Assembly (NCBI RefSeq): GCF_049446155.1
Contig: NZ_JBMSEE010000002.1
Location: 124,001-188,000 of the forward strand
Direction: 5' to 3'
DNA from: Rivibacter sp049446155
GTDB taxonomy: Bacteria > Pseudomonadota > Gammaproteobacteria > Burkholderiales > Burkholderiaceae_C
DNA: 64,000 nucleotides
Below are positions 38,774 to 46,763 of the stretch, one piece after another. Both the position numbers and the translations under genes were made by a program. The notes under the pieces were generated by a model. That model searched no databases. It saw only the letters and a program-made list of their open reading frames with translations, and was not told the origin of the DNA. Within the stretch, counting starts at the first letter, position 1; each line of letters starts with the position of its first letter.

Positions 38774-38848
38774 GCGGCAGGGATGGCAAGTCCCTACCGC
38801 GGTCATAGCGCGGCGCCTCAGCCGGTGAGGCGCCGCGCTTTCTACAAT
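38774..38848 (+). promoter_or_regulatory. Two hairpins and a -10-like box between ftsZ and lpxC
   Basis: Hairpin 1: 38774-38783 with 38791-38800, one mismatch. Hairpin 2: a perfect 14-bp stem, AGCGCGGCGCCTCA (38807-38820) with TGAGGCGCCGCGCT (38826-38839), followed by TTTCT. This may end most ftsZ transcripts. TACAAT (38843-38848) follows immediately; as a -10 it would start RNA at about the lpxC ATG. No -35 match is seen at the expected place, which falls within hairpin 2. Confidence 0.6.
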
Positions 38849-38854
38849 TCGCCG

Positions 38855-39790
38855 ATGCTCAAGCAACGCACCCTCCAGTCGATCACCCGCGCGGTGGGTC
38901 TCGGCGTGCACAGCGGCCAGCGCGTCGAGCTGACGCTCAAGCCGGCGGCGGCGGATGCGGGCATCGTGTTCCGTCGCGTCGACCTGCCCAATCCGGTCGA
39001 CATTCCCGCACGCTTCGACTCCGTCAGCGACACCCGCATGGCCTCGACGATCTCGGCCGGCGGCGACGCGGGCGCACCGAAGGTGCAGACCATCGAACAC
39101 TTCATGTCGGCCTGCGCCGGGCTCGGCATCGACAACCTGCAGGTCGACATCGCCGGCGACGAGATGCCCATCCTCGACGGCTCGGCGGCGAGCTTCGTGT
39201 TCCTGCTGCAAAGCGCGGGCATCGTGCTGCAGGACGCGCCCAAGCGCTTCGTGCGCGTCCTGAAGACGGTCGAGGTGCGCGAAGGCGAGGGCGCTGCGCT
39301 CAAGTGGGCGCGGCTCGAGCCGCATCACGGCTGGAAGCTGGCGTTCGAGATCGAGTTCGACCACCCGGCGGTCAACCAGACCGGCCAGCGCGTCGAGTTC
39401 GACTTCGCCGAGGGGCAGTACAAGCGCGACATCGCGCGCGCGCGCACCTTCGGCTTCTCGAAGGACGTGGACGCGATGCGCGCGCGCGGCCTGGGCCTGG
39501 GCGGCAGCATGGACAACGTCATCGTCGTCGCCGACGAGCGCGTGCTCAATGCCGAGGGCCTTCGCTACGACGACGAGTTCGTCAAGCACAAGCTGCTCGA
39601 CGCGATCGGCGACCTCTACATCGCCGGCCATCCGCTGCTGGCGAGCTATACCTCGTTCAAGGGCGGCCACGCGCTGAACAACAAGCTGCTGCGCACGCTG
39701 TTCGCCGATGCCAGCGCCTTCGAAATCGTGAGCTTCGAGCGCAGCGAAGACGCACCGCGCGGCTTTGCCGAGCTGGCGCCGGCCTGGTAG
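38855..39790 (+). CDS. lpxC: UDP-3-O-acyl-N-acetylglucosamine deacetylase
   Basis: A 311-residue zinc amidase, the committed step of lipid A synthesis. The zinc ligands are His82 (TIEHFMSA), His245 and Asp249 (FVKHKLLDAIGD); the catalytic base is Glu81 and the general acid His272 (FKGGHALNN). The start MLKQRTLQSITRAVGLGVHS is typical. There is no Shine-Dalgarno, and a TACAAT box lies 6 bases before ATG, so the message may be leaderless if transcribed from there. lpxC ends the dcw cluster, as in most proteobacteria. Confidence 0.96.
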   Translation: MLKQRTLQSITRAVGLGVHSGQRVELTLKPAAADAGIVFRRVDLPNPVDIPARFDSVSDTRMASTISAGGDAGAPKVQTIEHFMSACAGLGIDNLQVDIAGDEMPILDGSAASFVFLLQSAGIVLQDAPKRFVRVLKTVEVREGEGAALKWARLEPHHGWKLAFEIEFDHPAVNQTGQRVEFDFAEGQYKRDIARARTFGFSKDVDAMRARGLGLGGSMDNVIVVADERVLNAEGLRYDDEFVKHKLLDAIGDLYIAGHPLLASYTSFKGGHALNNKLLRTLFADASAFEIVSFERSEDAPRGFAELAPAW

Positions 39791-39811
39791 GTCCTCGCAG
39801 CCCGCGCACGC

Positions 39812-39997
39812 ATGCTGGTCTTTCGCTGGATCATCCTGCTGCTGCTGGTCGCGGGCATCCTGTGCTTCGCGATGGCCATCGGCACCGGCGACGTGCGCTG
39901 GCGCCATCGGGGCCTGGTGATCGTCAAGTGGACCGTGCTGGCGGCGCTGGGCTTTTTTGCGGTGCTGATCCTCGAGCGCATGGCGGTGATGATCTAG
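39812..39997 (+). CDS. Small membrane protein, two helices
   Basis: 61 residues made of two hydrophobic segments (about 5-25, WIILLLLVAGILCFAMAI, and 39-57, WTVLAALGFFAVLILER) joined by GTGDVRWRHRGLVIVK. The basic loop would lie in the cytoplasm or periplasm depending on orientation. Small proteins of this form are common in Burkholderiales, which supports coding, but no function is known. It lies 21 bases after lpxC and may share its transcript. No ribosome site is obvious. Confidence 0.6.
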   Translation: MLVFRWIILLLLVAGILCFAMAIGTGDVRWRHRGLVIVKWTVLAALGFFAVLILERMAVMI

Positions 39998-40201
39998 GAG
40001 TCTGCGCGGCAGGAATCCCAGGCCGCAGGCCCTCGGCAACCTGCCGATCCGCGGGGTGGTGGCCAACGACGACCTCGGACCCGGAGCAATAATGTTTGCG
40101 CTGGCGGGGATCGGGGCCGCCTCGACGCCTCGACGTGCACGTCGCCCCCCGCTTGCCACCGGTCAAACGTTCGCCACGAGCGAAATCGCCTGGGGGCCGC
40201 C

Positions 40202-42163
40202 ATGCCAGAGTTCTTGCGCGCCACGCCGGAAGAGATGAACGCGATCCTCGAGAACGCGGCCGTCGGCATCCTGTTCACCAGCGATCGCGGCATCCGGCTG
40301 TGCAACGCCCGGGCGGCGGAGATCTTCGGCTTCTCGTCGCCCGACGAACTGGTCGGCCAGACAGCGCTGGTGGTCTACCCCGACCGCGAAAGCTTCGAGC
40401 GGCTTGGTCGCGAGGCCGCGGCCAAGCTCGACGCGGGCTTGCCGTTCGATGCCGACTGGCAGATGCGCAAGCGCGACGGCAGCACGCTGTGGTGCCACCT
40501 GCACGGCAAGGCCGTCGCCGGGCCTGGGCGCGGCACGGTCTGGATCGTCGACGACATCACCGCCAGCCGCGGCGCGCGGCTGCAGCTGCAGGCCACCACG
40601 AGCGAGATGGCCGGGATCATGGACAACGCGCCGGTGGGCATCGTGTTCACGCACGACCGGCGCATCACCCGCTACAACGCGCGTTTTGCCGAGATGTTCG
40701 GCTTCACGGCCGATTCCGGCATCGGTCAGCCGGCGCGCGTGCTCTTGCGCAGCGACGAGGAATACGAAGAACTCGGCCGCCGCGCCGCGCCGCTGCTGTC
40801 GACCGGCCGTCCCTACCAGTGCGAGATGTTCGCGCGGCGTCAGGACGGCAGCGACTTCTGGACCAGCATGATCGCCTACGTCCAGAACACGGCCGACCCT
40901 ACGCAGGCCACGATCTGGATCGTCGAGGACCGCACCGAGTTCAAGCGCGCCGAGGAGCTGCTGCGCCGCGCGAACGCGGAGCTGGCCGCCGCGCGCGACC
41001 GCGCCGAGGTCGCCAACCGCGCGAAGAGCGACTTCCTCGCGCGCATGAGCCACGAGCTGCGCACGCCGCTCAATGGCATCCTCGGCTATGCGCAGATCCT
41101 CGATCTCGACGCCTCGCTCAGCGAGCGGCAGCGCATGGGCGTCAAGGTCATCGGGCAGGCGGGGCACCACCTGCTCACGCTGATCGACGACATCCTCGAC
41201 CTCTCTCGCATCGAGGCGGGCCGCCTCGACCTCGCGCCGCAGCCGGTCGACCTGCGCGCCTTCTTGCGCGTGGTGGCCGACATCGTGCGCGTGCGCGCCG
41301 ACCAGAAGGGCCTGCTGTTCGAACTGGTCTTTCCTTCGTGGCTGCCGCGCACCGTGCTCGCCGACGAGCGCCGCCTGCGCCAGGTGCTGCTCAACCTGCT
41401 CGGCAACGCGATCAAGTTCACCGAGCACGGCAGCGTGCGCCTGGAGATCTCGCTGCTGGCGAGCGATGCCGAACGCGCGCACGTGGGCATCGCGGTCGAG
41501 GACAGCGGCGTGGGCATCGCGCCGGAGCACCTGCAGCGCATCTTCGAGCCCTTCGAGCAGGCGGGGCAGGCCTCGCACCGGGCGCAGGGCTCGGGCCTGG
41601 GCCTGGCGATCAGCCGCTCGCTGGCGCACATGATGGGCGGCGACATCAGCGTCACGAGCCGTCCGGGCCAGGGCAGCCGCTTCTCACTCGACGTCTGGCT
41701 GCCGGTGGTCGACGCGCCGGGCACCGTGCAGGCCGCACCCCGGCGCATCCGCGGCTACCACGGGCCGCGCCGCCGCGTGCTGGTGGTCGACGACGTGATC
41801 AACAACCGCGCCCTGATGGTCGACTACCTGCTGCCGCTGGGCTTCGAGGTCCACCAGGCGGCCGATGGCGTCCAGGGGCTCGACCGCGCCCGCGCGGTGG
41901 CGCCCGACCTCATCGTGATGGACAACACCATGCCCGTGCTCGATGGCCTCGAAGCGACGCGGCGGCTGCGCGCCGGCGACGACACGCGCCACGTGCCGAT
42001 CGTCTGCGTCTCGGCCAGCGCCACGCAGGCCTCGCGCCAGCGCAGCCTCGAAGCGGGCGCCAGTGCCTTCCTGTCCAAGCCGGTCGACCTGCGCGAGCTG
42101 GCCGACGAGATCGGCCGCCTGCTCGGGCTGGACTGGATCTACGAGCCGGCGGCGACGCCGTAG
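40202..42163 (+). CDS. Soluble hybrid histidine kinase, PAS-PAS-HisKA-HATPase-REC
   Basis: 653 residues, no transmembrane helix, so a cytoplasmic sensor. Two PAS domains (about 10-122 and 132-248), a short coiled coil (248-275), HisKA with the phosphorylated His284 in FLARMSHELRTPL, HATPase with Asn402 (NLLGNAIKFTE), DSGVG (434-438) and GSGLGLAI (463-470), then a receiver domain with VLVVDD (526-531), Asp574 (IVMDNTMPV) and a Lys in FLSKPVD. All catalytic residues are present. Signal and target are unknown; no separate response regulator or Hpt protein is nearby. The preceding 200 bases hold no recognisable gene. Confidence 0.9.
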   Translation: MPEFLRATPEEMNAILENAAVGILFTSDRGIRLCNARAAEIFGFSSPDELVGQTALVVYPDRESFERLGREAAAKLDAGLPFDADWQMRKRDGSTLWCHLHGKAVAGPGRGTVWIVDDITASRGARLQLQATTSEMAGIMDNAPVGIVFTHDRRITRYNARFAEMFGFTADSGIGQPARVLLRSDEEYEELGRRAAPLLSTGRPYQCEMFARRQDGSDFWTSMIAYVQNTADPTQATIWIVEDRTEFKRAEELLRRANAELAAARDRAEVANRAKSDFLARMSHELRTPLNGILGYAQILDLDASLSERQRMGVKVIGQAGHHLLTLIDDILDLSRIEAGRLDLAPQPVDLRAFLRVVADIVRVRADQKGLLFELVFPSWLPRTVLADERRLRQVLLNLLGNAIKFTEHGSVRLEISLLASDAERAHVGIAVEDSGVGIAPEHLQRIFEPFEQAGQASHRAQGSGLGLAISRSLAHMMGGDISVTSRPGQGSRFSLDVWLPVVDAPGTVQAAPRRIRGYHGPRRRVLVVDDVINNRALMVDYLLPLGFEVHQAADGVQGLDRARAVAPDLIVMDNTMPVLDGLEATRRLRAGDDTRHVPIVCVSASATQASRQRSLEAGASAFLSKPVDLRELADEIGRLLGLDWIYEPAATP

Positions 42164-42167
42164 CGGA

Positions 42168-42728
42168 TCAGTAGGCGCGGCCCTTGCGGTACTGCGCATG
42201 CGCGCGGCGCGCCAGCGGGCTGGCGGCCGCCAGCGCGTCGAGCGAGGCGCCGGCGTGCGCATGCGTGACGGCGATGCCCAGCGCGTCGGCGGCGTCGGGA
42301 CCGGGCAGGCCGGGCAGCGCGAGCAGGCGCGCAATCATCTGCTGCACCTGCTCCTTGCGCGCCTGGCCATGGCCGACCACGGCCTTCTTCATCTGCAGCG
42401 CGGTGTACTCGGCCACCGGCAGCCGGTTCGCGACCAGCGCCGTGAGCGCCGCGCCGCGCGCCTGGCCGAGCAGCAGCGTCGACTGCGGGTTCACGTTGAC
42501 GAACACGATCTCGACAGAGGCGCAGACCGGCTCGTAGCGCCGCACCACCTCGCACAGGCCCTCGTAGAGGATCCTGAGCCGCCCCGGCAGGTCACCGGTG
42601 GGCAGCGCGTCGGTCTTGATCGTGCCGCTGGCGACGTAGCGCAGCTTCGCACCGGCGGCCTCGATCACACCGAAGCCGGTGGTGCGAAGGCCCGGGTCGA
42701 CGCCGAGGATCCGAACGGAACTGCTCAT
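42168..42728 (-). CDS. ruvC: Holliday junction resolvase RuvC
   Basis: 186 residues, an RNase H-fold endonuclease that cuts four-way junctions as a dimer. The acidic residues are present: Asp11 (ILGVDPGLRTTGFG), Glu73 (ASVEIVFVNVNPQSTLLLGQ) and Asp145/Asp148 (GPDAADALGIAVTHAH). The start at 42728 gives MSSSVRILGVDPG. ruvA and ruvB are not adjacent; in relatives ruvC often follows purH directly, whereas here two lipid genes, a small gene and a repeat separate them. It converges on the hybrid kinase with a 4-base gap. Confidence 0.93.
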   Translation of the reverse strand: MSSSVRILGVDPGLRTTGFGVIEAAGAKLRYVASGTIKTDALPTGDLPGRLRILYEGLCEVVRRYEPVCASVEIVFVNVNPQSTLLLGQARGAALTALVANRLPVAEYTALQMKKAVVGHGQARKEQVQQMIARLLALPGLPGPDAADALGIAVTHAHAGASLDALAAASPLARRAHAQYRKGRAY

Positions 42729-42775
42729 GTCAAAGGGTCCATCGGCCGTGCGCCGGGCCGCCCCAAGCGCGGCCA

Positions 42776-42816
42776 GCCCCCTCGGGGGGGCAGCGGGCAA
42801 AGCGAGCGTGGGGGTC
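42776..42816. repeat. Dispersed repeat, divergent copy 3, inverted
   Basis: Read on the minus strand this begins GACCCCCACGCTCGC and contains CTGCCCCCCCGAGGGGGCT, the first hairpin of the element at 8759 and 44847. The second hairpin is missing or has diverged. It lies between the CdsA-like gene and ruvC. Confidence 0.7.
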
Positions 42817-42822
42817 GACAGC

Positions 42823-43800
42823 TCACAGGGGGATCCTGAAGTACCAGCGAACCGAATGGAAGAACACCGGTGCGGCAAAGCACAGCGGAGCGATTCGGTC
42901 GAGCAGGCCCACCGCGCCGGTCACCGAGCTTCGGTTGCCCCAGTAGCGCACGCCGGCGTCGCGCTTGAGCGCCTTCATCACGAACTCGCCCATCGTGCCG
43001 GCGCCGCTGGCGATCAGCGCCATCGCCATCGCCTGGCCGGGTTTGAACGGCGTGATCCAGTACAGCAGTCCGCCGACGAAGGCCGCGGTGAACGCGCCGA
43101 TCAGCCAGGCGCGGTAGCTGAAGCTGCGGCTGATCTGCCGCGCCACCGGGCGCCGGCGCAGCCGACGGCTCGCGCCCTCCTGCACGATCTGCGCGGTGGC
43201 GACGACGAACACCATGAAGAACACCAGGAAGGCGCCGCGGCCGCGGAAGCTGGCGAAATCGAGCAGCAGCAGTGCCGGCGTGTGCGACAGCCCGTAGACG
43301 CACACCATGATGCCCCACTGGATCTTCGCGTTGCGCTCGAGGAAGCGCTGCGGGTCGCCCGACAGTGCGCTGACCACCGGCACGGCCAGGAACATGTAGA
43401 CCGGAATGAAGACCGAGAACAGGTCGAAGTGGCGCGTGCCGACCAGATAGAACTGCAGCGGCAGGATGACGAAGAACGCGAGGATCAGGCTGCGGTGGTC
43501 GCTGCGCCGCGTGTGCATCAGCGTGATGTACTCGCGCAAGGCGAGGAAGCTGAAGGCGCCGAACAGCAGCGTCGCGCCGAGCGGGCCGCTGATCCAGGCG
43601 AGCCAGAACAGCGTCGAGCTGGCCCAGACCGCGCGCAGGTCGCGCTTGTAGCGCTGGTGGCGTTCGCGCTGAGCGGGCGTGAGCTCGCGCAGCGACGCGA
43701 AGAAGGCGCCCAGCGTCGCGAGCGCGAGCACGCCGAACAGGATCAGGAACAGCGCGCCGACCTCTTGGCCGGCGGTGAGTTGGCGAAGACTGATGTTCAT
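42823..43800 (-). CDS. CdsA-like integral membrane protein with degenerate active site
   Basis: 325 residues with about eight transmembrane helices, aligned in outline to the CTP-transferase (CdsA) family, near YnbB-like members. The C-terminal signature is only partly kept: in MGEFVMKALKRDAGVRYWGN and the following SSVTGAVGLLDR (270-302) the KR (279-280) and DR (301-302) remain, but the usual Lys-Asp is Arg-Tyr (285-286) and His-Gly-Gly is Thr-Gly-Ala (294-296). The S-P-K-T-x-E-G motif is also not found. A normal CDP-diacylglycerol synthase activity is therefore doubtful. It lies 9 bases after the acyltransferase gene and is probably co-expressed with it. Confidence 0.75.
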   Translation of the reverse strand: MNISLRQLTAGQEVGALFLILFGVLALATLGAFFASLRELTPAQRERHQRYKRDLRAVWASSTLFWLAWISGPLGATLLFGAFSFLALREYITLMHTRRSDHRSLILAFFVILPLQFYLVGTRHFDLFSVFIPVYMFLAVPVVSALSGDPQRFLERNAKIQWGIMVCVYGLSHTPALLLLDFASFRGRGAFLVFFMVFVVATAQIVQEGASRRLRRRPVARQISRSFSYRAWLIGAFTAAFVGGLLYWITPFKPGQAMAMALIASGAGTMGEFVMKALKRDAGVRYWGNRSSVTGAVGLLDRIAPLCFAAPVFFHSVRWYFRIPL

Positions 43801-43809
43801 CGCATCACG

Positions 43810-44433
43810 TCACGCCGCGACGTCCTTGAGCGCGAGCACCGCCTCGCGCGCCCGCTCGAGGAAGGCGCGCTTGTCCTCGCCGGGCTCGAGCAGGATCGGC
43901 GCGCCAAAGGTCACCGAGCACAGGATGGGCACCGGCACGACCTCGCCCTTGGGCATCACGCGCTGCACGTTGTCGATCCATGCCGGCACCAGCGTGACCT
44001 GCGGAAACTGCTCGGCCAGGTGGAAGAGGCCGCTCTTGAACGGCTGCGGATCGCCCTTGTTATTGCGCGTGCCCTCGGGAAAGATCACCAGCGAATCACC
44101 GCGGTGCAGCGCGTCGACCAGCGGCTCGAGCGGATCCTGGTCGTCGCTGCGCTGCCGCGACACGTAGACCGCGTTGAAGATCTCGCGCGTGATCCAGTGC
44201 TTGAGCTTGCTCGAGGTCCAGTAGTCGCGCGCGGCGATCGGGCGCGTGCGCTGGCGCAGGTCGCGCGGCAGCGCGGCCCAGATCAGCACCCAGTCGAGAT
44301 GGCTCTGGTGATTGGCGAAGTAGATGCGCTGCTCGGCCTTGGGCGGGCAGCCGTACCAATGGCCCTGGGCGCCGGTGACCAGGCGGGCGATGAAGGCGAG
44401 CAGCAGGCCGGCGGCTTCGGCGGCAAGGGACAT
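43810..44433 (-). CDS. PlsC-like 1-acylglycerol-3-phosphate acyltransferase
   Basis: A 207-residue lysophospholipid acyltransferase. The catalytic NHQSHLD (His42, Asp47) and the substrate motif FPEGTR (118-123) are intact, as is the later VPAWIDNV block. A hydrophobic N-terminus (AAGLLLAFIARLV) would bring it to the membrane. The ATG at 44433 is chosen since it gives this start; an upstream start would add an unlikely basic/Cys-rich lead. PlsC-like genes next to a CdsA-like gene recall E. coli ynb-type clusters, suggesting a specialised phospholipid route, but the acceptor is not known. Confidence 0.85.
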   Translation of the reverse strand: MSLAAEAAGLLLAFIARLVTGAQGHWYGCPPKAEQRIYFANHQSHLDWVLIWAALPRDLRQRTRPIAARDYWTSSKLKHWITREIFNAVYVSRQRSDDQDPLEPLVDALHRGDSLVIFPEGTRNNKGDPQPFKSGLFHLAEQFPQVTLVPAWIDNVQRVMPKGEVVPVPILCSVTFGAPILLEPGEDKRAFLERAREAVLALKDVAA

Positions 44434-44573
44434 GGGCAGCGATCGTAGCGGCGCGGCGCCGATGAAACGAATGAAACAAACCCGCGGCTTGCGCGCAGCG
44501 GCCCTGCAACCGCGGCTTTCGACACTGGCGGCCAAGGAAAGAACGACAACGCACCCGCTCAGGAGCCGCCGCC

Positions 44574-44843
44574 ATGATCCGACCGATGCCCGACTACCAG
44601 CTCGACCGCGATGCCAGCGGCAACGTGCAATGCGCCGACGGCTGGGCCGTGCGCTGGATCGGGCCGGAGCTGATCGAGTACGGCACCGCGACCGATGCCT
44701 GCCTGGTCAACGTCGGCTACGACGCGCAGCGCAAGTCGCGCGCGATCTACGCCAGCGAGGCCAGCTCGGCGTGGTTCCCGCGCGTGGTGGAGCACCTGTG
44801 CATGGCGCTGCCGCTGTTGCCGGGGCGGTACGTCATCGTGTAA
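44574..44843 (+). CDS. Small hypothetical protein
   Basis: 89 residues, no recognised family, no signal peptide or membrane helix. AGGAG at 44561-44565 gives a good ribosome site 8 bases before ATG. The sequence is well mixed (DYQLDRDASGNVQCADGWAV, ELIEYGTATDACLVNVGYDA) rather than the Arg/Ala bias of false frames, which supports real coding. It is divergent from the acyltransferase and followed at once by a dispersed repeat that separates it from purH. Confidence 0.6.
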   Translation: MIRPMPDYQLDRDASGNVQCADGWAVRWIGPELIEYGTATDACLVNVGYDAQRKSRAIYASEASSAWFPRVVEHLCMALPLLPGRYVIV

Positions 44844-44846
44844 GAG

Positions 44847-44922
44847 GCCCCCACGCTCACTGCGTTCACTGCCCCCCGAGGGGGGCCCTTGCTGCGGACC
44901 GGCAAAGCCGGATCCGCGCAAG
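44847..44922. repeat. Dispersed two-hairpin repeat, copy 2
   Basis: 76 bases, nearly identical to copy 1 at 8759-8833 (one substitution, one extra G). Hairpin 1 is GCCCCCC, GA, GGGGGGC; hairpin 2 is GCGGACCGGC, AAA, GCCGGATCCGC. It lies between two converging genes, a good place for a two-way terminator. Confidence 0.9.
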
Positions 44923-44943
44923 CTCTCGGACCCCATCCGCCGG

Positions 44944-46524
44944 TCAGTGCCGGAAGTGCCGCGTCCCCGTGAACACCATCGCGATGCCGCGCTCGTCCGC
45001 GGCCGCGATCACCTCGTCGTCGCGCACCGAGCCGCCCGGCTGGATCACGCAGCTCGCGCCGCCGTCGCACACCACGTCGAGCCCGTCGCGAAACGGGAAG
45101 AACGCGTCGCTCGCGACCGCCGAACCCTGCAGTGACAGGCCGGCGTTCTGCGCCTTGATCGAGGCGATGCGCGCCGAGTCGATGCGGCTCATCTGGCCCG
45201 CGCCGACGCCCAGCGTCATGCCGCCCGCGCAGTAGACGATGGCATTGCTCTTGACGAACTTGGCCACCTTCCACGCGAACATCAGGTCCTCGAGCTGCTG
45301 CGCCGTGGGTGCCTTCTTGGTCACCACGCGCAGTTCGCCCGGCTGGACGTTCTTCGCGTCCGACGACTGCACCAGCAGGCCGCCGCCCACCCGCTTGAAG
45401 TCCAGCACGTTGGTGTCGGCGGCCAGCGGCACCTCGAGCAGGCGCACGTTCTGCTTGGCCGCAAACACCGTGCGCGCCTCGGCGCTGATCTCGGGCGCGA
45501 TCACCACCTCGACGAACTGCTTGGCCACATGGGCCGCGGCGGCGCCGTCGAGCGTGCGGTTGAAGGCGATGATGCCGCCGAAGGCCGAGGTCGGATCGGT
45601 CTGCAGCGCCTTGGCATAGGCCTCGCCCGGGTTCGCGCCCACGGCCACACCGCAGGGGTTGGCGTGCTTGATGATCACGCAGGCCGGCGCGTCGAAAGTC
45701 TTGACGCACTCCCAGGCCGCGTCGGCGTCGGCGATGTTGTTGTACGAGAGCTCCTTGCCCTGCAGTTGCGCGTAGCGCGCCAGCGTGCCGGGGGCCGGCT
45801 GCGCATCGCGGTAGAAGGCGGCGCTCTGGTGCGGGTTCTCGCCGTAGCGCAGGTCCTGCGTCTTGGCGAGCTGCAGGTTGAAGACCTCGGGGTAGGCGGC
45901 GCGCTTGGGCACCTCGGCCGTGCGCTCCTCGGCGCCGGCCTCGAGCGCGGTGAAATAGTTGGTGATCATGCCGTCGTAGGCCGCGGTGTGCGCGTAGACC
46001 TTCTTGGCCAGCATGAACTTGGTCGCGCGCGTGAGGCCCGCGCCCTTGAGCTCGCCGAGCACGCGCTCGTAGTCGGCGGGGTCGATCACGACCGCGACGT
46101 CCTGCCAGTTCTTGGCCGCCGCGCGCAGCATCGCCGGGCCGCCGATGTCGATGTTCTCGATCGCGTCTTCCAGCGTGCAGTCGGGCCGCGCGGTGGCCTG
46201 CGCGAACGGGTAGAGGTTGACGATCAGCAGATCGATCGTGCCGATGCCGTGCTCGGCCAGCGCGGCCATGTGCGCCGGCAGGTCGCGCCGCGCGAGCAGG
46301 CCGCCGTGGATGCGCGGGTGCAGCGTCTTCACGCGGCCGTCGAGCATCTCGGGAAAGCCGGTGACCTCGGCCACCTCGGTCACCGGCAGGCCCTCTTGCG
46401 CGAGCAGCTTGGCGGTGCCGCCGGTGGACAGCAGCTTGACGCCCTGCGCATGCAGCGCGCGGGCGAAGTCGACGATGCCGGTCTTGTCGGAGACCGAGAG
46501 GAGGGCGGTGAGCGTGGAGGCCAT
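44944..46524 (-). CDS. purH: Bifunctional AICAR transformylase/IMP cyclohydrolase
   Basis: 526 residues performing the last two steps of purine synthesis. The N-terminal MGS-like cyclohydrolase (ALLSVSDKTGIVDFARALHA, LSTGGTAKLL, GRVKTLHPRIHGG) is followed by the transformylase with RYGENPHQSAAFY, the catalytic Lys-His in CVIIKHANPCGVA, and SDAFFPFRDGLD. The length is standard. The start at 46524 lies 2 bases after the fis stop on the same strand, so purH is the third gene of a dusB-fis-purH operon, a typical betaproteobacterial arrangement that links purine supply to a growth-phase regulator. Confidence 0.96.
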   Translation of the reverse strand: MASTLTALLSVSDKTGIVDFARALHAQGVKLLSTGGTAKLLAQEGLPVTEVAEVTGFPEMLDGRVKTLHPRIHGGLLARRDLPAHMAALAEHGIGTIDLLIVNLYPFAQATARPDCTLEDAIENIDIGGPAMLRAAAKNWQDVAVVIDPADYERVLGELKGAGLTRATKFMLAKKVYAHTAAYDGMITNYFTALEAGAEERTAEVPKRAAYPEVFNLQLAKTQDLRYGENPHQSAAFYRDAQPAPGTLARYAQLQGKELSYNNIADADAAWECVKTFDAPACVIIKHANPCGVAVGANPGEAYAKALQTDPTSAFGGIIAFNRTLDGAAAAHVAKQFVEVVIAPEISAEARTVFAAKQNVRLLEVPLAADTNVLDFKRVGGGLLVQSSDAKNVQPGELRVVTKKAPTAQQLEDLMFAWKVAKFVKSNAIVYCAGGMTLGVGAGQMSRIDSARIASIKAQNAGLSLQGSAVASDAFFPFRDGLDVVCDGGASCVIQPGGSVRDDEVIAAADERGIAMVFTGTRHFRH

Positions 46525-46526
46525 GA

Positions 46527-46763
46527 TCACTTGACGAGCTTGTGTTCGAGCAGCTTGCGGCGCAGCGTGTTGCGGTTGATGCCCAGCCACTCGGCCGCGC
46601 GCGACTGGTTGTGTTCGGCCTGCTGCATCACGACGTCGAGCAGGGGCTTTTCGACCACCTGCATGACCATGTCGTAGACGTTGTGCGGCTCGGCGCCGCG
46701 CAGGTCCTTGAAATAGGTTTCGAGGCTGTCGCGGATGCAGGCCTCGATGTGCTTCTTGCTCAT
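46527..46763 (-). CDS. fis: Fis family DNA-binding protein
   Basis: 78 residues, near the size of E. coli Fis (98) but with a shorter N-terminus. The C-terminal helix-turn-helix is EHNQSRAAEWLGINRNTLRR followed by KLLEHKLVK, which is the classic Fis end. Fis bends DNA and activates stable-RNA promoters in fast growth. The start overlaps the dusB stop by 4 bases (ATGA), so it is translationally coupled, as in other proteobacteria where dusB-fis is one transcript. The beta-hairpin arms of E. coli Fis seem reduced. Confidence 0.93.
   Translation of the reverse strand: MSKKHIEACIRDSLETYFKDLRGAEPHNVYDMVMQVVEKPLLDVVMQQAEHNQSRAAEWLGINRNTLRRKLLEHKLVK

Noticed and set aside
39998..40201. Possible riboswitch or small RNA between the small membrane gene and the hybrid kinase, suggested by GGCAACCTGCCGATCCGCGG
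   Set aside because: No known riboswitch core could be matched and local pairing is no more than expected at this GC. I see nothing supportable here.
42168..44433. Horizontal transfer of the CdsA-like/PlsC-like pair
   Set aside because: Base composition and codon bias look like the neighbours and there is no mobility gene; insertion at the purH-ruvC junction could be vertical rearrangement.
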